64,000 bases of DNA from Acidithiobacillus sp. AMEEHan (GCF_030996345.1 NZ_CP118747.1:680001-744000), one strand, 5' to 3'. Positions 46,231-56,302 are shown, numbered from the stretch's first letter. Notes: a model not told the origin generated them from the sequence alone. Translations and numbers: made by a program.

Positions 46231-46485
46231 TCAATTCCCGTTCAAGGAACGCTCAATGCTCGGTAGGGCCGCTCCGACGCCGGCTCCGACCGCACCACCG
46301 ACAGCCGCCCCAACTGCGGGATTCCCGGCGACGACAGTACCCAGAACGGCGCCTCCGGCAGCGCCGATAGCGCCACCACTCAGGGCGCGCTGACCGGTGG
46401 GGCTCATATTGGCGCAGCCCGCCAAGCCGGCGACCAGCAGTAGCAGAAGCGCAGACTTTACAATACGGCATTTCATGATATTCAT
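46231..46485 (-). CDS. Glycine-zipper lipoprotein
   Basis: This 84-residue predicted lipoprotein has lipobox GLAGC with the acylated Cys about 24. It is followed by a glycine zipper (GGAIGAAGGAVLGTVVAGNP) similar to the OmpA-like YMGG/SlyB repeats that insert into membranes. It carries no other domain. It follows the secreted tryptophan/histidine-rich gene by 23 bases and may be co-expressed with it. ATG 46485 is used; a second ATG three codons later is equally plausible. Confidence 0.75.
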   Translation of the reverse strand: MNIMKCRIVKSALLLLLVAGLAGCANMSPTGQRALSGGAIGAAGGAVLGTVVAGNPAVGAAVGGAVGAGVGAALPSIERSLNGN

Positions 46486-46508
46486 ACAATCTCTTCGCCT
46501 TTAAATCC

Positions 46509-46850
46509 TTAGTGATGCCAATCGCGATGCCAACCGTCATCCCAGTCGCGATCGCGCCCATGGTGCCAGCGGCCGGCCCACGGCGGGGGCCCTGGTCGCC
46601 AGCGCGGCGCTGGCTGGTATACCACCACCCGGGGAGGCGGGGGCGCGTAATAGATCGGACGGGGCGGTACATAGACCACTGGGGGGGCGACGTAGTAACG
46701 GGGCGCATTGCCCAAATACAGACTCAGGCCCGGGACCGCGACCCCAAGATTCAGGTCGTCGGCGCTTGCGGCCACGCTGTAGGCCAAGGAGGCAATTCCC
46801 AACGCCGTCCCCACCATCGCAGAGACTATTTTCCTGTAATTGAATTTCAT
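46509..46850 (-). CDS. Secreted Pro/Tyr/His-rich protein of unknown function
   Basis: This 113-residue exported protein has a signal peptide (MKFNYRKIVSAMVG, cleavage after VAASA). The mature part has a short conserved-looking start (LNLGVAVPGLSLYLG), a Pro/Tyr stretch (APPVVYVPPRPIYYAPPPP) and a Trp/His/Asp-rich tail (WDDGWHRDWHH) that could bind metal. I do not recognise a named domain. AGGTG is seven bases before ATG 46850. Confidence 0.65.
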   Translation of the reverse strand: MKFNYRKIVSAMVGTALGIASLAYSVAASADDLNLGVAVPGLSLYLGNAPRYYVAPPVVYVPPRPIYYAPPPPRVVVYQPAPRWRPGPPPWAGRWHHGRDRDWDDGWHRDWHH

Positions 46851-46984
46851 GGCGACACCTCTGTGCTCTGATCCTTCGGACGAATCGCCAAGCAAAGCAT
46901 GTGCCGGAAATGGCGACACTAAAAAATCAATGCCTTATCCTCATGCTGGTTTCCGCAACTGTCGCCAAACGTCGACATGATCGC

Positions 46985-49900
46985 TTAAGACTTTGGCACC
47001 TCCCCATTGCCGCAAATCTCTCGCTGACGCTCGGCAAGGATCTGCTGCTGGAGCTCGCGCAGCGCCTCCTCCACGTCCTGCCAATAACGACTGTGCGGCG
47101 AATCTGCCCCGCCCGCCAACGCCCGGGAGAGCATCGACTGATAATGGCGAAAGGCGATATGCAGAGGTTCTCCGGGCGTGTAGCCCAAGCGAGACAAGGC
47201 AGCATCATAGGGACCATCGCGACGTAAGGCACTTTCCAGGACAAACAATTGCCGCCCTACCGGTTGCAGGGTCTTTTTGATCACGGCGTGAATGCTCAGA
47301 ATCCCCGCAAACAATCCGAACAGTGTTGCAGGTCTTGCGCCGTCCAGGCGCAGGGGGGTTTCCAGGAAACGACGCAGCTCTTTGAAGGGCAACGGCCGAC
47401 TGATGCCATAGCCTTGCAATTGAGCAACCCCAAGCGTCAGCAGCACGTCGAGGATTTCGGCAGTCTCGACACCTTCCACCAGCAGCTCCACGCCAATTTC
47501 TTCGGCGAGATCCTGCAGAACCCGGATGAAGTGCAGATCCTCCGGATGATCCGGCAATGCGCGTACAAAGTGTTGATCCACCTTTATTTTATCGATCGGT
47601 AGATCACGCAGGCGCTGGAGCGACGCATAGGCGGTACCCACATCATCGAGAGCCAGATGGATCCCCATGGCACGAATCTCGCGCATCACCTCGGCGGCCA
47701 CTGGCTGATCGAGAAAATCTCCGCTCTCGAGGATCTCCATGGTGATGCGTTCCGGCGACACGGGGCTTGCCGCCAGAACGCCGCGCAGGCAAGGCAGGCA
47801 GTAATGCGTGAACGATTGTGCCGGGACATTGAAAGAAAGCCCCAGGAGCCAACCCTCCCTTTCCAGGGCGACGATGTCCTGTAGCGCGACTGTGAGCAGT
47901 TGCCAGCTCAGGTTCTGGATCTCCTCCAATTTGAGATGGGGAAGAAAATCTGCCGGAGCCAAGATACGCCCGTCCGTATCGCGCAGGCGGGCGAGGGCCT
48001 CCACTCCCCGGACACTGCCATCCAAACCGTTGATGATCGGCTGGTACCAGACCTCCAGGGCGTTTTCAGCCAGCAGACGTTGCGCGAGGGTGCGCGCCTT
48101 CGTTTCCAGTTCCTGTCCGGCAATGGCCCAACTGTGCAAACGGTCGGCCTTGTGCGCCTTGGCCAAGCCCAGTGCCTGCCGTGCCTGCCGCAAGAGGCTA
48201 TCGAGAAAATGCTCGTCGTCACCGGCGAGCGTCGCCACGCCAATACTTGCCGCCAACTGCAGATTGCCGTCAGGCAACGCAAAATCCAAGCCAAGCGCGT
48301 TTTCCACATCGTTGAGCTTCTGCCGCAGACCTGGCACGCCACCCACAACCGAAAACAACAGGATGAACTCATCCCCTCCAAGACGCGCCACCAGATCGTC
48401 CGGTCCCAAAGCCCTCTCCAGGCGCTCACGCAGGAGCGACAGGATTTGGTCTCCGGTTTGGCGTTGGAAACGCTCATTGATCTGATGGAAATCATCGACG
48501 TCCACCACTGCCAGAGCCGCCCCCTCGCCGCCCTCCACCACCCGGAACTGAAACCTGGTATAGGCTTGTTCCAGTCTCGCGCGATTGGCGGCGCCGGTAA
48601 GGGGATCGAAGTCCGCCAGAAGATCCAGCATTCCCTGGGCGTGTTGCAGCGCATCCCGGCGCTGCCAAAGACTCAAAATCAGGCCAAAACTTTCCGCAAC
48701 CTGCTGCAGGAATGCTTCGACAGCGTCCGTTGCCTGATTCTGCCCTTGCTGCAAACAAAGCAACACGCCCCAGGGCTCGGTGCGACCAGCAAGAAATATC
48801 GGCTGGGCGATGGCATGGCGGAGATGTTCTTTGTCCAGGGCGTGCCGCAGCGGAGCCAGGAGCACGCAGTCCTGTATTCGGTCGATATGTTGCACACTGC
48901 CGCGCTGCAGTGCGGCAGCAATGAGCGTCTGCGCGATATCTTCGTTGGCGGCAACGGATAGCGGGAGGTCATGCCCGGCGAGTAGATCGGCGCTAGGGCT
49001 CGCCATGGCAAGTAGGGTCAGACCCCGCTCGTTGCTGCCCGCTTGCACCAGGAAGCAGCTGTGGATGCTACTCTCCTGAACGATTGCATCGCAAACCGCG
49101 GGGTAGAGATCGAATAAGCTCGTCACCCGCAGCAAACGGTGATGGATGGCCAGCGCCGCCGACTGGAATTGCCGCAAACCAAGCATGGAATCCGCAGCTT
49201 TGATCGCTATTCGATAAAAAATCCATAGGAGTATGATCAGCGCAAGAAAGGGCAGACTGAGCTGCAACCATTGGCCAAAAGAAAGGGCATCCAGCCAGGT
49301 GCTGCCGGGCCAGCACATCTCCAGCTCCCATGGAACGCCCGGTAGGGGAGCCCGTACCCGCTGCAGATCCAGGATATTCTGCGAGTCTGGCGGCCCCCAG
49401 TGGCCGCTCGCATCGAGTTCCGCGATTGGTCGACCATGGCGTTCGATCAAGAGCACCACACCCGGCTGAGGGACCTCATTCAACAGATCCCGCATGGCAA
49501 TCGGTTGCCCGAGAAACCCCACCAGCTCCCTCCGGACGTCATAGAGAGGGATACGTGTAGGAACGATCCACAAGCCATATCTCGGGGCGTAAAGGGGGTC
49601 GGCAACGAGCCAGTCGCGTTCGCCACTGGCAGTGAAAAACGCGTCACCCGGGACCATGACATGAGGACTTTGCGCGCGATTGGTCGACCAGATAATGGTA
49701 TTTCCACTCGCATCCTGGATGTTGATCGCCAGAGAATTGCGGTGGTTCTTCTGGTAACTTTCCAGTGCCTTTCTGCTATCGAGATCCGGGTAGGGTGATT
49801 GCGCCGAAGCAAAATGCAGCGTTTCCCGCAAAAACTGGAGATCATGAAAATGGCCATCCAGACGTCGCCGTATCTGCCGCGCCATGGTGTTGAGCTGATG

Positions 49901-50068
49901 CGTTTTGAGATGGAAGAAGTTTTCCTGCTGACGCTCTATTTCTGTGTGGGCCTGCCAGAGGTACAGCAGGAAAAATATGATGGCGATACCCAAAAAGAAC
50001 GCGCGGATGCTGCGCCGAAGCCGCCGGGCTCGTCGTGCGAAGGAATGTTGGCTAACGAGCGGCGACAT
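46985..50068 (-). CDS. Membrane GGDEF-EAL protein with periplasmic sensor
   Basis: This is a 1027-residue protein. It has a membrane helix at about 22-40, a periplasmic region (about 45-268, Cache-like, with GRDWLVADPLYAPRYGL-type segment), a second helix (about 268-290), and a GAF-like stretch (about 310-475). GGDEF follows (about 490-645; RLGGDEFILLF; the I-site Arg is replaced by Gly), then EAL (about 660-905; VEALARLRD, DDVGTAYAS, DQHFV, VEGVET all intact). A roughly 120-residue C-terminal domain is shared with the next two genes. Both catalytic motifs look functional, so net direction is unclear. It is the last of three tandem c-di-GMP genes. Confidence 0.85.
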   Translation of the reverse strand: MSPLVSQHSFARRARRLRRSIRAFFLGIAIIFFLLYLWQAHTEIERQQENFFHLKTHQLNTMARQIRRRLDGHFHDLQFLRETLHFASAQSPYPDLDSRKALESYQKNHRNSLAINIQDASGNTIIWSTNRAQSPHVMVPGDAFFTASGERDWLVADPLYAPRYGLWIVPTRIPLYDVRRELVGFLGQPIAMRDLLNEVPQPGVVLLIERHGRPIAELDASGHWGPPDSQNILDLQRVRAPLPGVPWELEMCWPGSTWLDALSFGQWLQLSLPFLALIILLWIFYRIAIKAADSMLGLRQFQSAALAIHHRLLRVTSLFDLYPAVCDAIVQESSIHSCFLVQAGSNERGLTLLAMASPSADLLAGHDLPLSVAANEDIAQTLIAAALQRGSVQHIDRIQDCVLLAPLRHALDKEHLRHAIAQPIFLAGRTEPWGVLLCLQQGQNQATDAVEAFLQQVAESFGLILSLWQRRDALQHAQGMLDLLADFDPLTGAANRARLEQAYTRFQFRVVEGGEGAALAVVDVDDFHQINERFQRQTGDQILSLLRERLERALGPDDLVARLGGDEFILLFSVVGGVPGLRQKLNDVENALGLDFALPDGNLQLAASIGVATLAGDDEHFLDSLLRQARQALGLAKAHKADRLHSWAIAGQELETKARTLAQRLLAENALEVWYQPIINGLDGSVRGVEALARLRDTDGRILAPADFLPHLKLEEIQNLSWQLLTVALQDIVALEREGWLLGLSFNVPAQSFTHYCLPCLRGVLAASPVSPERITMEILESGDFLDQPVAAEVMREIRAMGIHLALDDVGTAYASLQRLRDLPIDKIKVDQHFVRALPDHPEDLHFIRVLQDLAEEIGVELLVEGVETAEILDVLLTLGVAQLQGYGISRPLPFKELRRFLETPLRLDGARPATLFGLFAGILSIHAVIKKTLQPVGRQLFVLESALRRDGPYDAALSRLGYTPGEPLHIAFRHYQSMLSRALAGGADSPHSRYWQDVEEALRELQQQILAERQREICGNGEVPKS

Positions 50069-50076
50069 GACAAAGC

Positions 50077-53000
50077 TCAGGCAGGCGCGCGCAGGGCGTC
50101 CTGCAGCAGAGGAGGACGATGGATGATTCGTTCTATGCTACGCAACACCTGCTCCCCAGCGTCCTGGAGGGTGTGGAAATCGCCAGCCGAGCCCCTTTCC
50201 AGGGCCTTGGTGATACGTTCGAGTTGCCGATGATATTCCTCGTGAGCCTGCAGCACCTCTTCCCAGCCGACAAAAGGAAAAGTAGACAGGCGAGTGTGAA
50301 TGGGACATTGCGTCCCGGACCAGGGCGCCAAGCGTAAAAACCAGGCCGGATTCAAGCTCACCAGGGCAAATATGGTCTTCTGGTAGTCGATGATCTCGGC
50401 GTAGAGCTGCAACAAATCATAATCCGTGGTCTTGGTCTGCGGGCGGACGCGTGCGCGCTCTTGCAACCAGGCAGGAATGGCCTCGGCAAACATCGGCCGA
50501 GCAATCGCAAAGCCCTGCAGCAGGGGTACCTGCATCAGGCGCAAGACGTTGCGAATGGTCTGGTTTTCCACCCCTTCCACGATGACTTGCAGCCCCTGCG
50601 ATTGCCCCAGATCGAGCAGGGCTCGCAGAAAATGCAGATCGTTCGGATGCTCGCCGAGATGCAGGACGAAGGCCTGGTCGATCTTGATCTTATCTACCGG
50701 CAGTTCTTTCAGATAGAGAAGGGAGGCGTAGCCGGTTCCGACATCATCCAAGCCAACACCATACCCAAGCGACTGCAGACTACGAATCGACTGCGCGGTG
50801 AAGTCGAGCAACAACAACTCCTCACTCTCGAGGATTTCCAACACCAGATTCCGGGCCGGGACGGCGCAATCCGCGAGCAGTTGCCGCAGCCTTTGCAGGC
50901 CGCGCTCACTTGCCAGAAAACCGGGGGGGATATTCAGTGCGATCCAGAGGTTGATTCCTTGGCTTTGCCACTCTTGCCAGTCCTTACTGAGCTGAGCGAG
51001 GACGAGTTTAGTGAGGGTCCATTGATCCTCCGGAGACAGGAAGGGCAAGAAATCTCCCGGCGATATCGCCCTCTCTGCGCCAGCAAGTCTTGCCAGGGCC
51101 TCCACACCGACAATACGGTTGTGCAGCTGATCCAGAATTGGTTGGTATTGGAGAAGTAGCTGGCCATCCCGCAACAACGCCTGAATCTGGCGTCGCTCGT
51201 CAGCACTCTCGTCAGCGAAGAACGACCAGAAGCGATCCCGTACCTTTTTGTTTTCTTTGGCTTCGTACAGGGCATGATCGGCCTGGCGCAAGAGCAGGTC
51301 GGCATCTCCGGGGGTCACCTCCGGCTGGGGATAAAACGTGATCCCCGCGCTCAGACGAACATGGATCATCGGCAGGCCAGAGAGAAAATAGGGCTGCGCC
51401 AGGGTTTCGCCAATCTTCTCCAGTATGGAATGGATTTGCTCGCGACTTTGCAGGCTGTCCCAAACCAGAACGAACTCATCCCCTCCGAGTCGCGCCAGAT
51501 GATCACTCTGCCGCAAGGACGAGCGAAGACGATTGGCGACCTCTTGCAACAAGAGATCCCCGGCGGCGTGACCGTACTGATCATTGACCGGTTTGAAATC
51601 ATCGAGATCCAGTACCGCCAACGCGAGCAAACCGTCATTACGCCGTGCACGGGCCATGGCAAGCTGCAGAAATTCGGTCAGTCCCCGTCGATTCGCCAGT
51701 CCCGTAAGAGCGTCGTGGCGCGCGAGATGGCTCTGTCGTTGCCGCTCTTCCGACAGCTGCCCCTTCAGATGAATTTCATCCAAAGCATGTCCAACCAGCA
51801 ATGCCACCCGCTGCAACACCTCGATGATCTCCTCGTTGAACAAGTGCGCTCGATCACTGATGACGTTCAGCATCGCCCAGCGTTCTTCACGGTGATAGAT
51901 AGGCAAGGTCGCGACGGAGTGCCAACGATTCTCTTGGGCTTGCGCAAACCAGCCGGCATTTTCCCCCAGTGCGCCCAAATAATCCTGAACCACCAGGAAG
52001 CTGCTCTGATGCCAGGCGCGGGAGGTGAACGATTGCCCATCCGGCACATCGTCGGGGTGGATCGTCCAGCGCCGCTGCAGGATCCATTCGACATTGTGCC
52101 CAGCCAGGGCCAGCGCCTGAAACACTCCTGCGGCATCCGGACGGATGATGAACGCCGCATTGAACAAGGTGCTCCGGATCAACTCATCGCAGATGGCACG
52201 AAGCATCTGCGGCGCTTCCCGTGCACGCAGGACGATGTCGCCACTCACCAACATCGTCTTCTGGAGCCTTCGAATGTCTTCCAGCTCTCGCGCCACTTGA
52301 CGCTGACGGAGAAAGGCCGCGAGGTCAGCGCTCAGGCGTTCCAACAGTTCGCTGATTTCCGCCGGGAAGGCGGTATCAACGTGGCGATAGAGGGCAAGCA
52401 CGCCGGCGCTGCCATCGGGCCAGGAGAAGGGCGAGTAAATACCACCCCCCATGCGGTACTGCTGAATCAGGTCTGCCCACGGCGTAAAGAGCGGATCGTC
52501 GCTGGAAAACAGCATGGTGCGCTGGCATTCGATGGCACGTCCGGCGGGGGATTGCGGCAGTCCCGCACGGGCATAGCAAGGCAGCATTACCTGGGCCAAG
52601 GGGGCGGCGAGAGGACCGGCCGCAGCGGTCAACTCGATGCGGTTTTCCCCCTCTTGTACATGTCCGATCCATACCGCAGCGAGTCGCATTCGGGAAACCA
52701 GGATACTGCAGAACTGTTCCAGAATTTGCGGCAACCCCGACGCTGCCGGAGTAGAAAACAGTCGGTTGATTTCGGTGACCGATTGCAGAAAGGCATCGCG
52801 CACCTGCAGCTCGCGATTGCGCTGCCGCAGGTCCTGGGAGCTCACGAAGACCCGACGTTCCAGGTCCCGATTCAGGCGCTCCAAGGCCACGCGGGCGGCA
52901 CTGCGTTCAGCGATCATGGCTCCGGCAAGCAATCCCACTAACTCGAGAACCGAACCAATGATCAGAGCCAAAGCCTCTGGGAGGATCAGCTGATTATGTT

Positions 53001-53916
53001 CGTACGGACCGAATCCCCGGCTAGTCCCCAGCAAGGCCAGCAAAAAACTGAGAGAAGCCAACGGATAGACCAGCTGCACCGGATATTTGGATAACATCCA
53101 GATAAACGGCAGAACCAGAAAAACCACGCCCGCCTCTGGCAGGCTGCTCGCCGCAAAATGCTGGAAAAAGAGTGCTGCAACGATAGCCAGCGTCGGCACG
53201 GCGAAGAGCGCAAAACCGCGCGGAAAGTGCCAAGGGACCTGGCTATGCCCGTGCAACAAAACCAGGGCCACGGCAACGATATTCAGAAGAGTTGCCATTT
53301 GGGCAATAGTCCAGTAGGAAAACATGTGCCACAAGGACAACCCAGCCACATGGGTCAAAAATTTCGTGCCGGCGATCAGCCAGGCCGCATTCACAAAAGC
53401 CGGGACCAGACAGAACAGCAGAAGAAAACTCAGCGCATGGCGAACATTGCCAAAACCCCGCCAATCGGGGGTGACTCGATACAGGAGCCAGCGCCCCAGC
53501 CACGGGGCCAGGATGCTGCCCAGGTCGGCCCACAGGGCAATGGGTACGGGATAATGCAAAGAGATCAAATTGAGGAAAATGCGCGCCAGCACTAGGCCGG
53601 GAATAGCCCGCGGCCCCCAGGCCAGTATGCCGTAGGCAATCACCCCCTCTGCGGGCCAGATAGGCCAATATTGGCTTGGCAAGACGTCATGAAAAAGCAA
53701 GCCGGCAATAGCTCCTGCCAGAACGGTTGCCAGAAACAGCCAGACATTTATCCACCACAGTTGCCGCGCGGAGATCGAAGAATCTGCGACCGGCAGACGG
53801 ATTTCCGTGAGCAAAGCTGCATCGGAGTCCGGTTTCAAGGAGAGAATTCCTGAAGACCGATGGGTGGCGGCCTCAAGCTCCGGGTGCATCGCGCCGCTCT
53901 GCCCGAATGGCGTCAT
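50077..53916 (-). CDS. MASE1-GAF-GGDEF-EAL protein
   Basis: This 1279-residue protein begins with about 8-10 membrane segments of MASE1 type (WPAEGVIAYGILAWGPRAIP), at about 50-330. It continues with a GAF domain (about 400-540), a second GAF (about 560-725), GGDEF (about 745-905; RLGGDEFVLVW with I-site RQSD) and EAL (about 920-1165; VEALARL, GLDDVGTGYASL, DQAFV, VEGVEN). It ends in a C-terminal helical domain with QCPIHTRLSTFPFVG. The second GAF plus GGDEF is closely related to that of the globin-coupled cyclase at 27292. ATG 53916 has AGGTG seven bases upstream and overlaps the EAL gene by 44 bases. Confidence 0.87.
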   Translation of the reverse strand: MTPFGQSGAMHPELEAATHRSSGILSLKPDSDAALLTEIRLPVADSSISARQLWWINVWLFLATVLAGAIAGLLFHDVLPSQYWPIWPAEGVIAYGILAWGPRAIPGLVLARIFLNLISLHYPVPIALWADLGSILAPWLGRWLLYRVTPDWRGFGNVRHALSFLLLFCLVPAFVNAAWLIAGTKFLTHVAGLSLWHMFSYWTIAQMATLLNIVAVALVLLHGHSQVPWHFPRGFALFAVPTLAIVAALFFQHFAASSLPEAGVVFLVLPFIWMLSKYPVQLVYPLASLSFLLALLGTSRGFGPYEHNQLILPEALALIIGSVLELVGLLAGAMIAERSAARVALERLNRDLERRVFVSSQDLRQRNRELQVRDAFLQSVTEINRLFSTPAASGLPQILEQFCSILVSRMRLAAVWIGHVQEGENRIELTAAAGPLAAPLAQVMLPCYARAGLPQSPAGRAIECQRTMLFSSDDPLFTPWADLIQQYRMGGGIYSPFSWPDGSAGVLALYRHVDTAFPAEISELLERLSADLAAFLRQRQVARELEDIRRLQKTMLVSGDIVLRAREAPQMLRAICDELIRSTLFNAAFIIRPDAAGVFQALALAGHNVEWILQRRWTIHPDDVPDGQSFTSRAWHQSSFLVVQDYLGALGENAGWFAQAQENRWHSVATLPIYHREERWAMLNVISDRAHLFNEEIIEVLQRVALLVGHALDEIHLKGQLSEERQRQSHLARHDALTGLANRRGLTEFLQLAMARARRNDGLLALAVLDLDDFKPVNDQYGHAAGDLLLQEVANRLRSSLRQSDHLARLGGDEFVLVWDSLQSREQIHSILEKIGETLAQPYFLSGLPMIHVRLSAGITFYPQPEVTPGDADLLLRQADHALYEAKENKKVRDRFWSFFADESADERRQIQALLRDGQLLLQYQPILDQLHNRIVGVEALARLAGAERAISPGDFLPFLSPEDQWTLTKLVLAQLSKDWQEWQSQGINLWIALNIPPGFLASERGLQRLRQLLADCAVPARNLVLEILESEELLLLDFTAQSIRSLQSLGYGVGLDDVGTGYASLLYLKELPVDKIKIDQAFVLHLGEHPNDLHFLRALLDLGQSQGLQVIVEGVENQTIRNVLRLMQVPLLQGFAIARPMFAEAIPAWLQERARVRPQTKTTDYDLLQLYAEIIDYQKTIFALVSLNPAWFLRLAPWSGTQCPIHTRLSTFPFVGWEEVLQAHEEYHRQLERITKALERGSAGDFHTLQDAGEQVLRSIERIIHRPPLLQDALRAPA

Positions 53917-55051
53917 AAAGTATCACCTGCAGTCGCCCTTCCGTTTCTGCTATCTGTTGATGGAACGGCATGTTGTGCTGACGATTCCGCACCCCGTTCA
54001 GCAATGCCGCATAAGCATCCAGCACCGGTGCACTGGCCTGGCACGGATGGGCACGAAGGTAGTCCAGCAGGGGGCAATCGTCCAGATACTGGATCAGGGA
54101 TGAGATATCGTGGTTACTTTGCAGGCTATACATCAATGGACGACGGAGCACGTGGGCCGCGTAGGCCCCCAGCAGAGAGCCGGGGGTGAAGCTGATTGCG
54201 GGACGCATATGGTTCTGGGCGAGGGCAATGAACGCCTCCGCCGGCATGGGACGGGAAATGGCGTAGCCCTGCACGAGATCCTGCTGCAGTTGCGCTACCG
54301 CATCGAGGATCGTCGCGGTCTCCACGCCCTCGACGATCAGGGTGGCGCCCAAGCCATCGGCAAGAAACTTCATACTTTGCAAAAAAGCCATGATTTTGGG
54401 CTCGCGATCGAGATCGCGAACCAGTTCCTGGTCGAGCTTGATTTTTTGAATGGGCAGGTTTTTCAGCCGCAACAAGGAAGAATAAGCGCTACCGATATCA
54501 TCCAGGGCAATCTGTGCGCCCGTATCGCACAGGGCCTGTAGACGACGAACCGCAATGTCACCCTGCAAAAAATCCCCGCTCTCCAGGAGTTCCAGCGTAA
54601 TCCGCTGCGGGGTGATGGTGGTGCTGCCAAGCACCCCCAGAAAGCAGGGCACGCAGTCCTGATCCTCCATGAAATCCGGATCCACATTGAAGGACAGGTC
54701 GAGAGATATACCCTTGGCATCCAGCGCTTCCAGCAAGGCAATACCCGCCATCAGCATTTGCCGACTGAGTTCCCGCCGTTGGCCCAAGGATAGGAAGGGG
54801 AGAAACTGCGTGGGCGACAAAATCTCTCCATTGCTCGCCTGCACGCGTGCCAGCGCCTCGACGGCAACGATACGTTCCTGATACACGGAATAGATCGGCT
54901 GAAAATAGGCCAGCACGTCTTCTGGAAATCGCCAATTGTGCGTGCCGCCAGGAACCAAAAAAACGGCCTCCAGGGCCTGGTTACTGCAGGCCTGTCCTGA
55001 ACGCTTGAAAACCGGAGTAACGCCTGAAAAAACGGTAGAATCATTAAGCAT
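53873..55051 (-). CDS. EAL domain c-di-GMP phosphodiesterase
   Basis: This 392-residue cytoplasmic protein has an EAL domain at about 40-280 with all catalytic motifs: VEALARV, DLSFNVDPDFM, ITLELLESGDF, ALDDIGSAYSSL, KIKLDQELV, VEGVETATI and QGYAISRPM. It should hydrolyse c-di-GMP. A C-terminal region (about 285-392) containing LDDCPLLDYLRAHPC is shared with the following two proteins. It is the first gene of the three-gene unit; a sigma-70 promoter at 55128-55155 lies upstream. The 44-base overlap with the next gene implies coupling. Confidence 0.85.
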   Translation of the reverse strand: MLNDSTVFSGVTPVFKRSGQACSNQALEAVFLVPGGTHNWRFPEDVLAYFQPIYSVYQERIVAVEALARVQASNGEILSPTQFLPFLSLGQRRELSRQMLMAGIALLEALDAKGISLDLSFNVDPDFMEDQDCVPCFLGVLGSTTITPQRITLELLESGDFLQGDIAVRRLQALCDTGAQIALDDIGSAYSSLLRLKNLPIQKIKLDQELVRDLDREPKIMAFLQSMKFLADGLGATLIVEGVETATILDAVAQLQQDLVQGYAISRPMPAEAFIALAQNHMRPAISFTPGSLLGAYAAHVLRRPLMYSLQSNHDISSLIQYLDDCPLLDYLRAHPCQASAPVLDAYAALLNGVRNRQHNMPFHQQIAETEGRLQVILYDAIRAERRDAPGA

Positions 55052-55127
55052 TTAACAGCGCCACTCGTCCCAGTGTAATCTCAGTCGCCAGACCCCAGTG
55101 CGCAGAGCCTGCTCCCCCACACCAGTT

Positions 55128-55155
55128 ACTATAGTCGAAAAAAATGATTCAGCAA
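55128..55155 (-). promoter_or_regulatory. Sigma-70 promoter of the three-gene c-di-GMP unit
   Basis: On the reverse strand TTGCTG (55155-55150), a 16-base spacer and TATAGT (55133-55128) precede the EAL gene by about 75 bases. The spacer contains a T7 run. Confidence 0.65.
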
Positions 55156-55213
55156 GCTTAGATCGCGCGTTTAAAAAGATGATACGTGGCGTAACTTTTT
55201 TGATAATTTTCGG

Positions 55214-56248
55214 CTATGGTAAGAGTGGGATTTGCGCCAATCCCAGATTTTCCGGCCAGGCAAAGAGCACATTAAGGTTTTGCACCGCCTGCCCGGCGGC
55301 GCCTTTCACCAAATTATCGATAGCCGAGAGGATCACCACCTGTCCTGGGCGTGGCTGGTGCAGGGCAATGCGGCAGACATTGGCGCCACGCACCGTGCGG
55401 GTACTGGGATGCTCGCCGAAGGGCAGCACGTCGACGAAGGGCTCCTGCGCGTAACGCTCGACAAAGAGGTCCTGTAATGCTGCGTTGCTCATCGGCTTGT
55501 GCAATCGGCCATAGAGAGTCGCGTGAATCCCGCGGATCATCGGCATCAGGTGGGGGGTGAATTGGACTTGGATGTCCGCCCCGGCGATCCGGCTCAGAGT
55601 CGCCTCGATTTCGGGACGGTGGCGGTGCCCGCTTACGCCGTAAGCAGTCACGCTATCCGCAGTTTCGGGTAAAATCAGACTGAGACGAGCCGCGCGACCA
55701 GCGCCACTCACCCCCGACTTACAATCGGCAATCAAGTAGTCAGCGTCGAGCAGCCCCGCCTCTAGCAGAGGAGCAAAGCCCAAAGCAACCGCGGTCGGGT
55801 AGCAGCCAGGATTGGCGATCAGGCGACTGCCGCGGATTTCGTCGCGAAAGAGCTCTGGCAAGCCGTAACTGGCCTGCGGCAGAAGCGCAGGGCTGGAGTG
55901 TTCCTGGTGGTACCACTGCGCAAAGAGTGCAGCATCGGAAAGACGGAAATCGGCGCTCAGGTCAATCAGCCTGACCCCGGCCGCCAGAAGCTCCGGTGCC
56001 ATTTCCATGGCCACACCATGAGGAGTGGCGAAGAATATCGCGTCCAGACCTTGGAGATCCTTGCTGGAAACCGCGGAAAATTGGAGATCCGTATGCCCAC
56101 GCAAACTGGGGAACAGCGCATCGACCCGCTGCCCAGCTTCGCCTCGGGAGGTGATTATAGCGACTTCGACTTCCGGATGCGGCAGCAGCAAGCGCAGAAG
56201 CTCGACGCCCGTATACCCGGTACCCCCTACAATCCCGACGCGAATCAT
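55214..56248 (-). CDS. argC: N-acetyl-gamma-glutamyl-phosphate reductase
   Basis: This 344-residue enzyme reduces N-acetylglutamyl phosphate to the semialdehyde in arginine synthesis. It has the NADP motif [18 protein letters not shown], the catalytic cysteine in [13 protein letters not shown] and [11 protein letters not shown] 56248 follows GGGGGCGACATC. Longer in-frame readings lack homology. It stands between the rpsI terminator and the c-di-GMP genes. Confidence 0.95.
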   Translation of the reverse strand: MIRVGIVGGTGYTGVELLRLLLPHPEVEVAIITSRGEAGQRVDALFPSLRGHTDLQFSAVSSKDLQGLDAIFFATPHGVAMEMAPELLAAGVRLIDLSADFRLSDAALFAQWYHQEHSSPALLPQASYGLPELFRDEIRGSRLIANPGCYPTAVALGFAPLLEAGLLDADYLIADCKSGVSGAGRAARLSLILPETADSVTAYGVSGHRHRPEIEATLSRIAGADIQVQFTPHLMPMIRGIHATLYGRLHKPMSNAALQDLFVERYAQEPFVDVLPFGEHPSTRTVRGANVCRIALHQPRPGQVVILSAIDNLVKGAAGQAVQNLNVLFAWPENLGLAQIPLLP

Positions 56249-56281
56249 GATGTCGCCCCCCGCGAACTGCCGAACAAATAG

Positions 56282-56302
56282 AAAAGCCGCCCGGAGGCGG
56301 CT
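56282..56302 (-). terminator. Rho-independent terminator after rplM-rpsI
   Basis: On the reverse strand AGCCGCC pairs with GGCGGCT over a 4-base loop (56285-56302) and is followed by TTTTC. It lies 20 bases after the rpsI stop. Confidence 0.75.

Noticed and set aside
51274-52941. 555-codon plus-strand frame opposite the MASE1-GGDEF-EAL gene
   Set aside because: The minus strand has intact GAF and GGDEF motifs here; the plus frame has no domain and no ribosome site.
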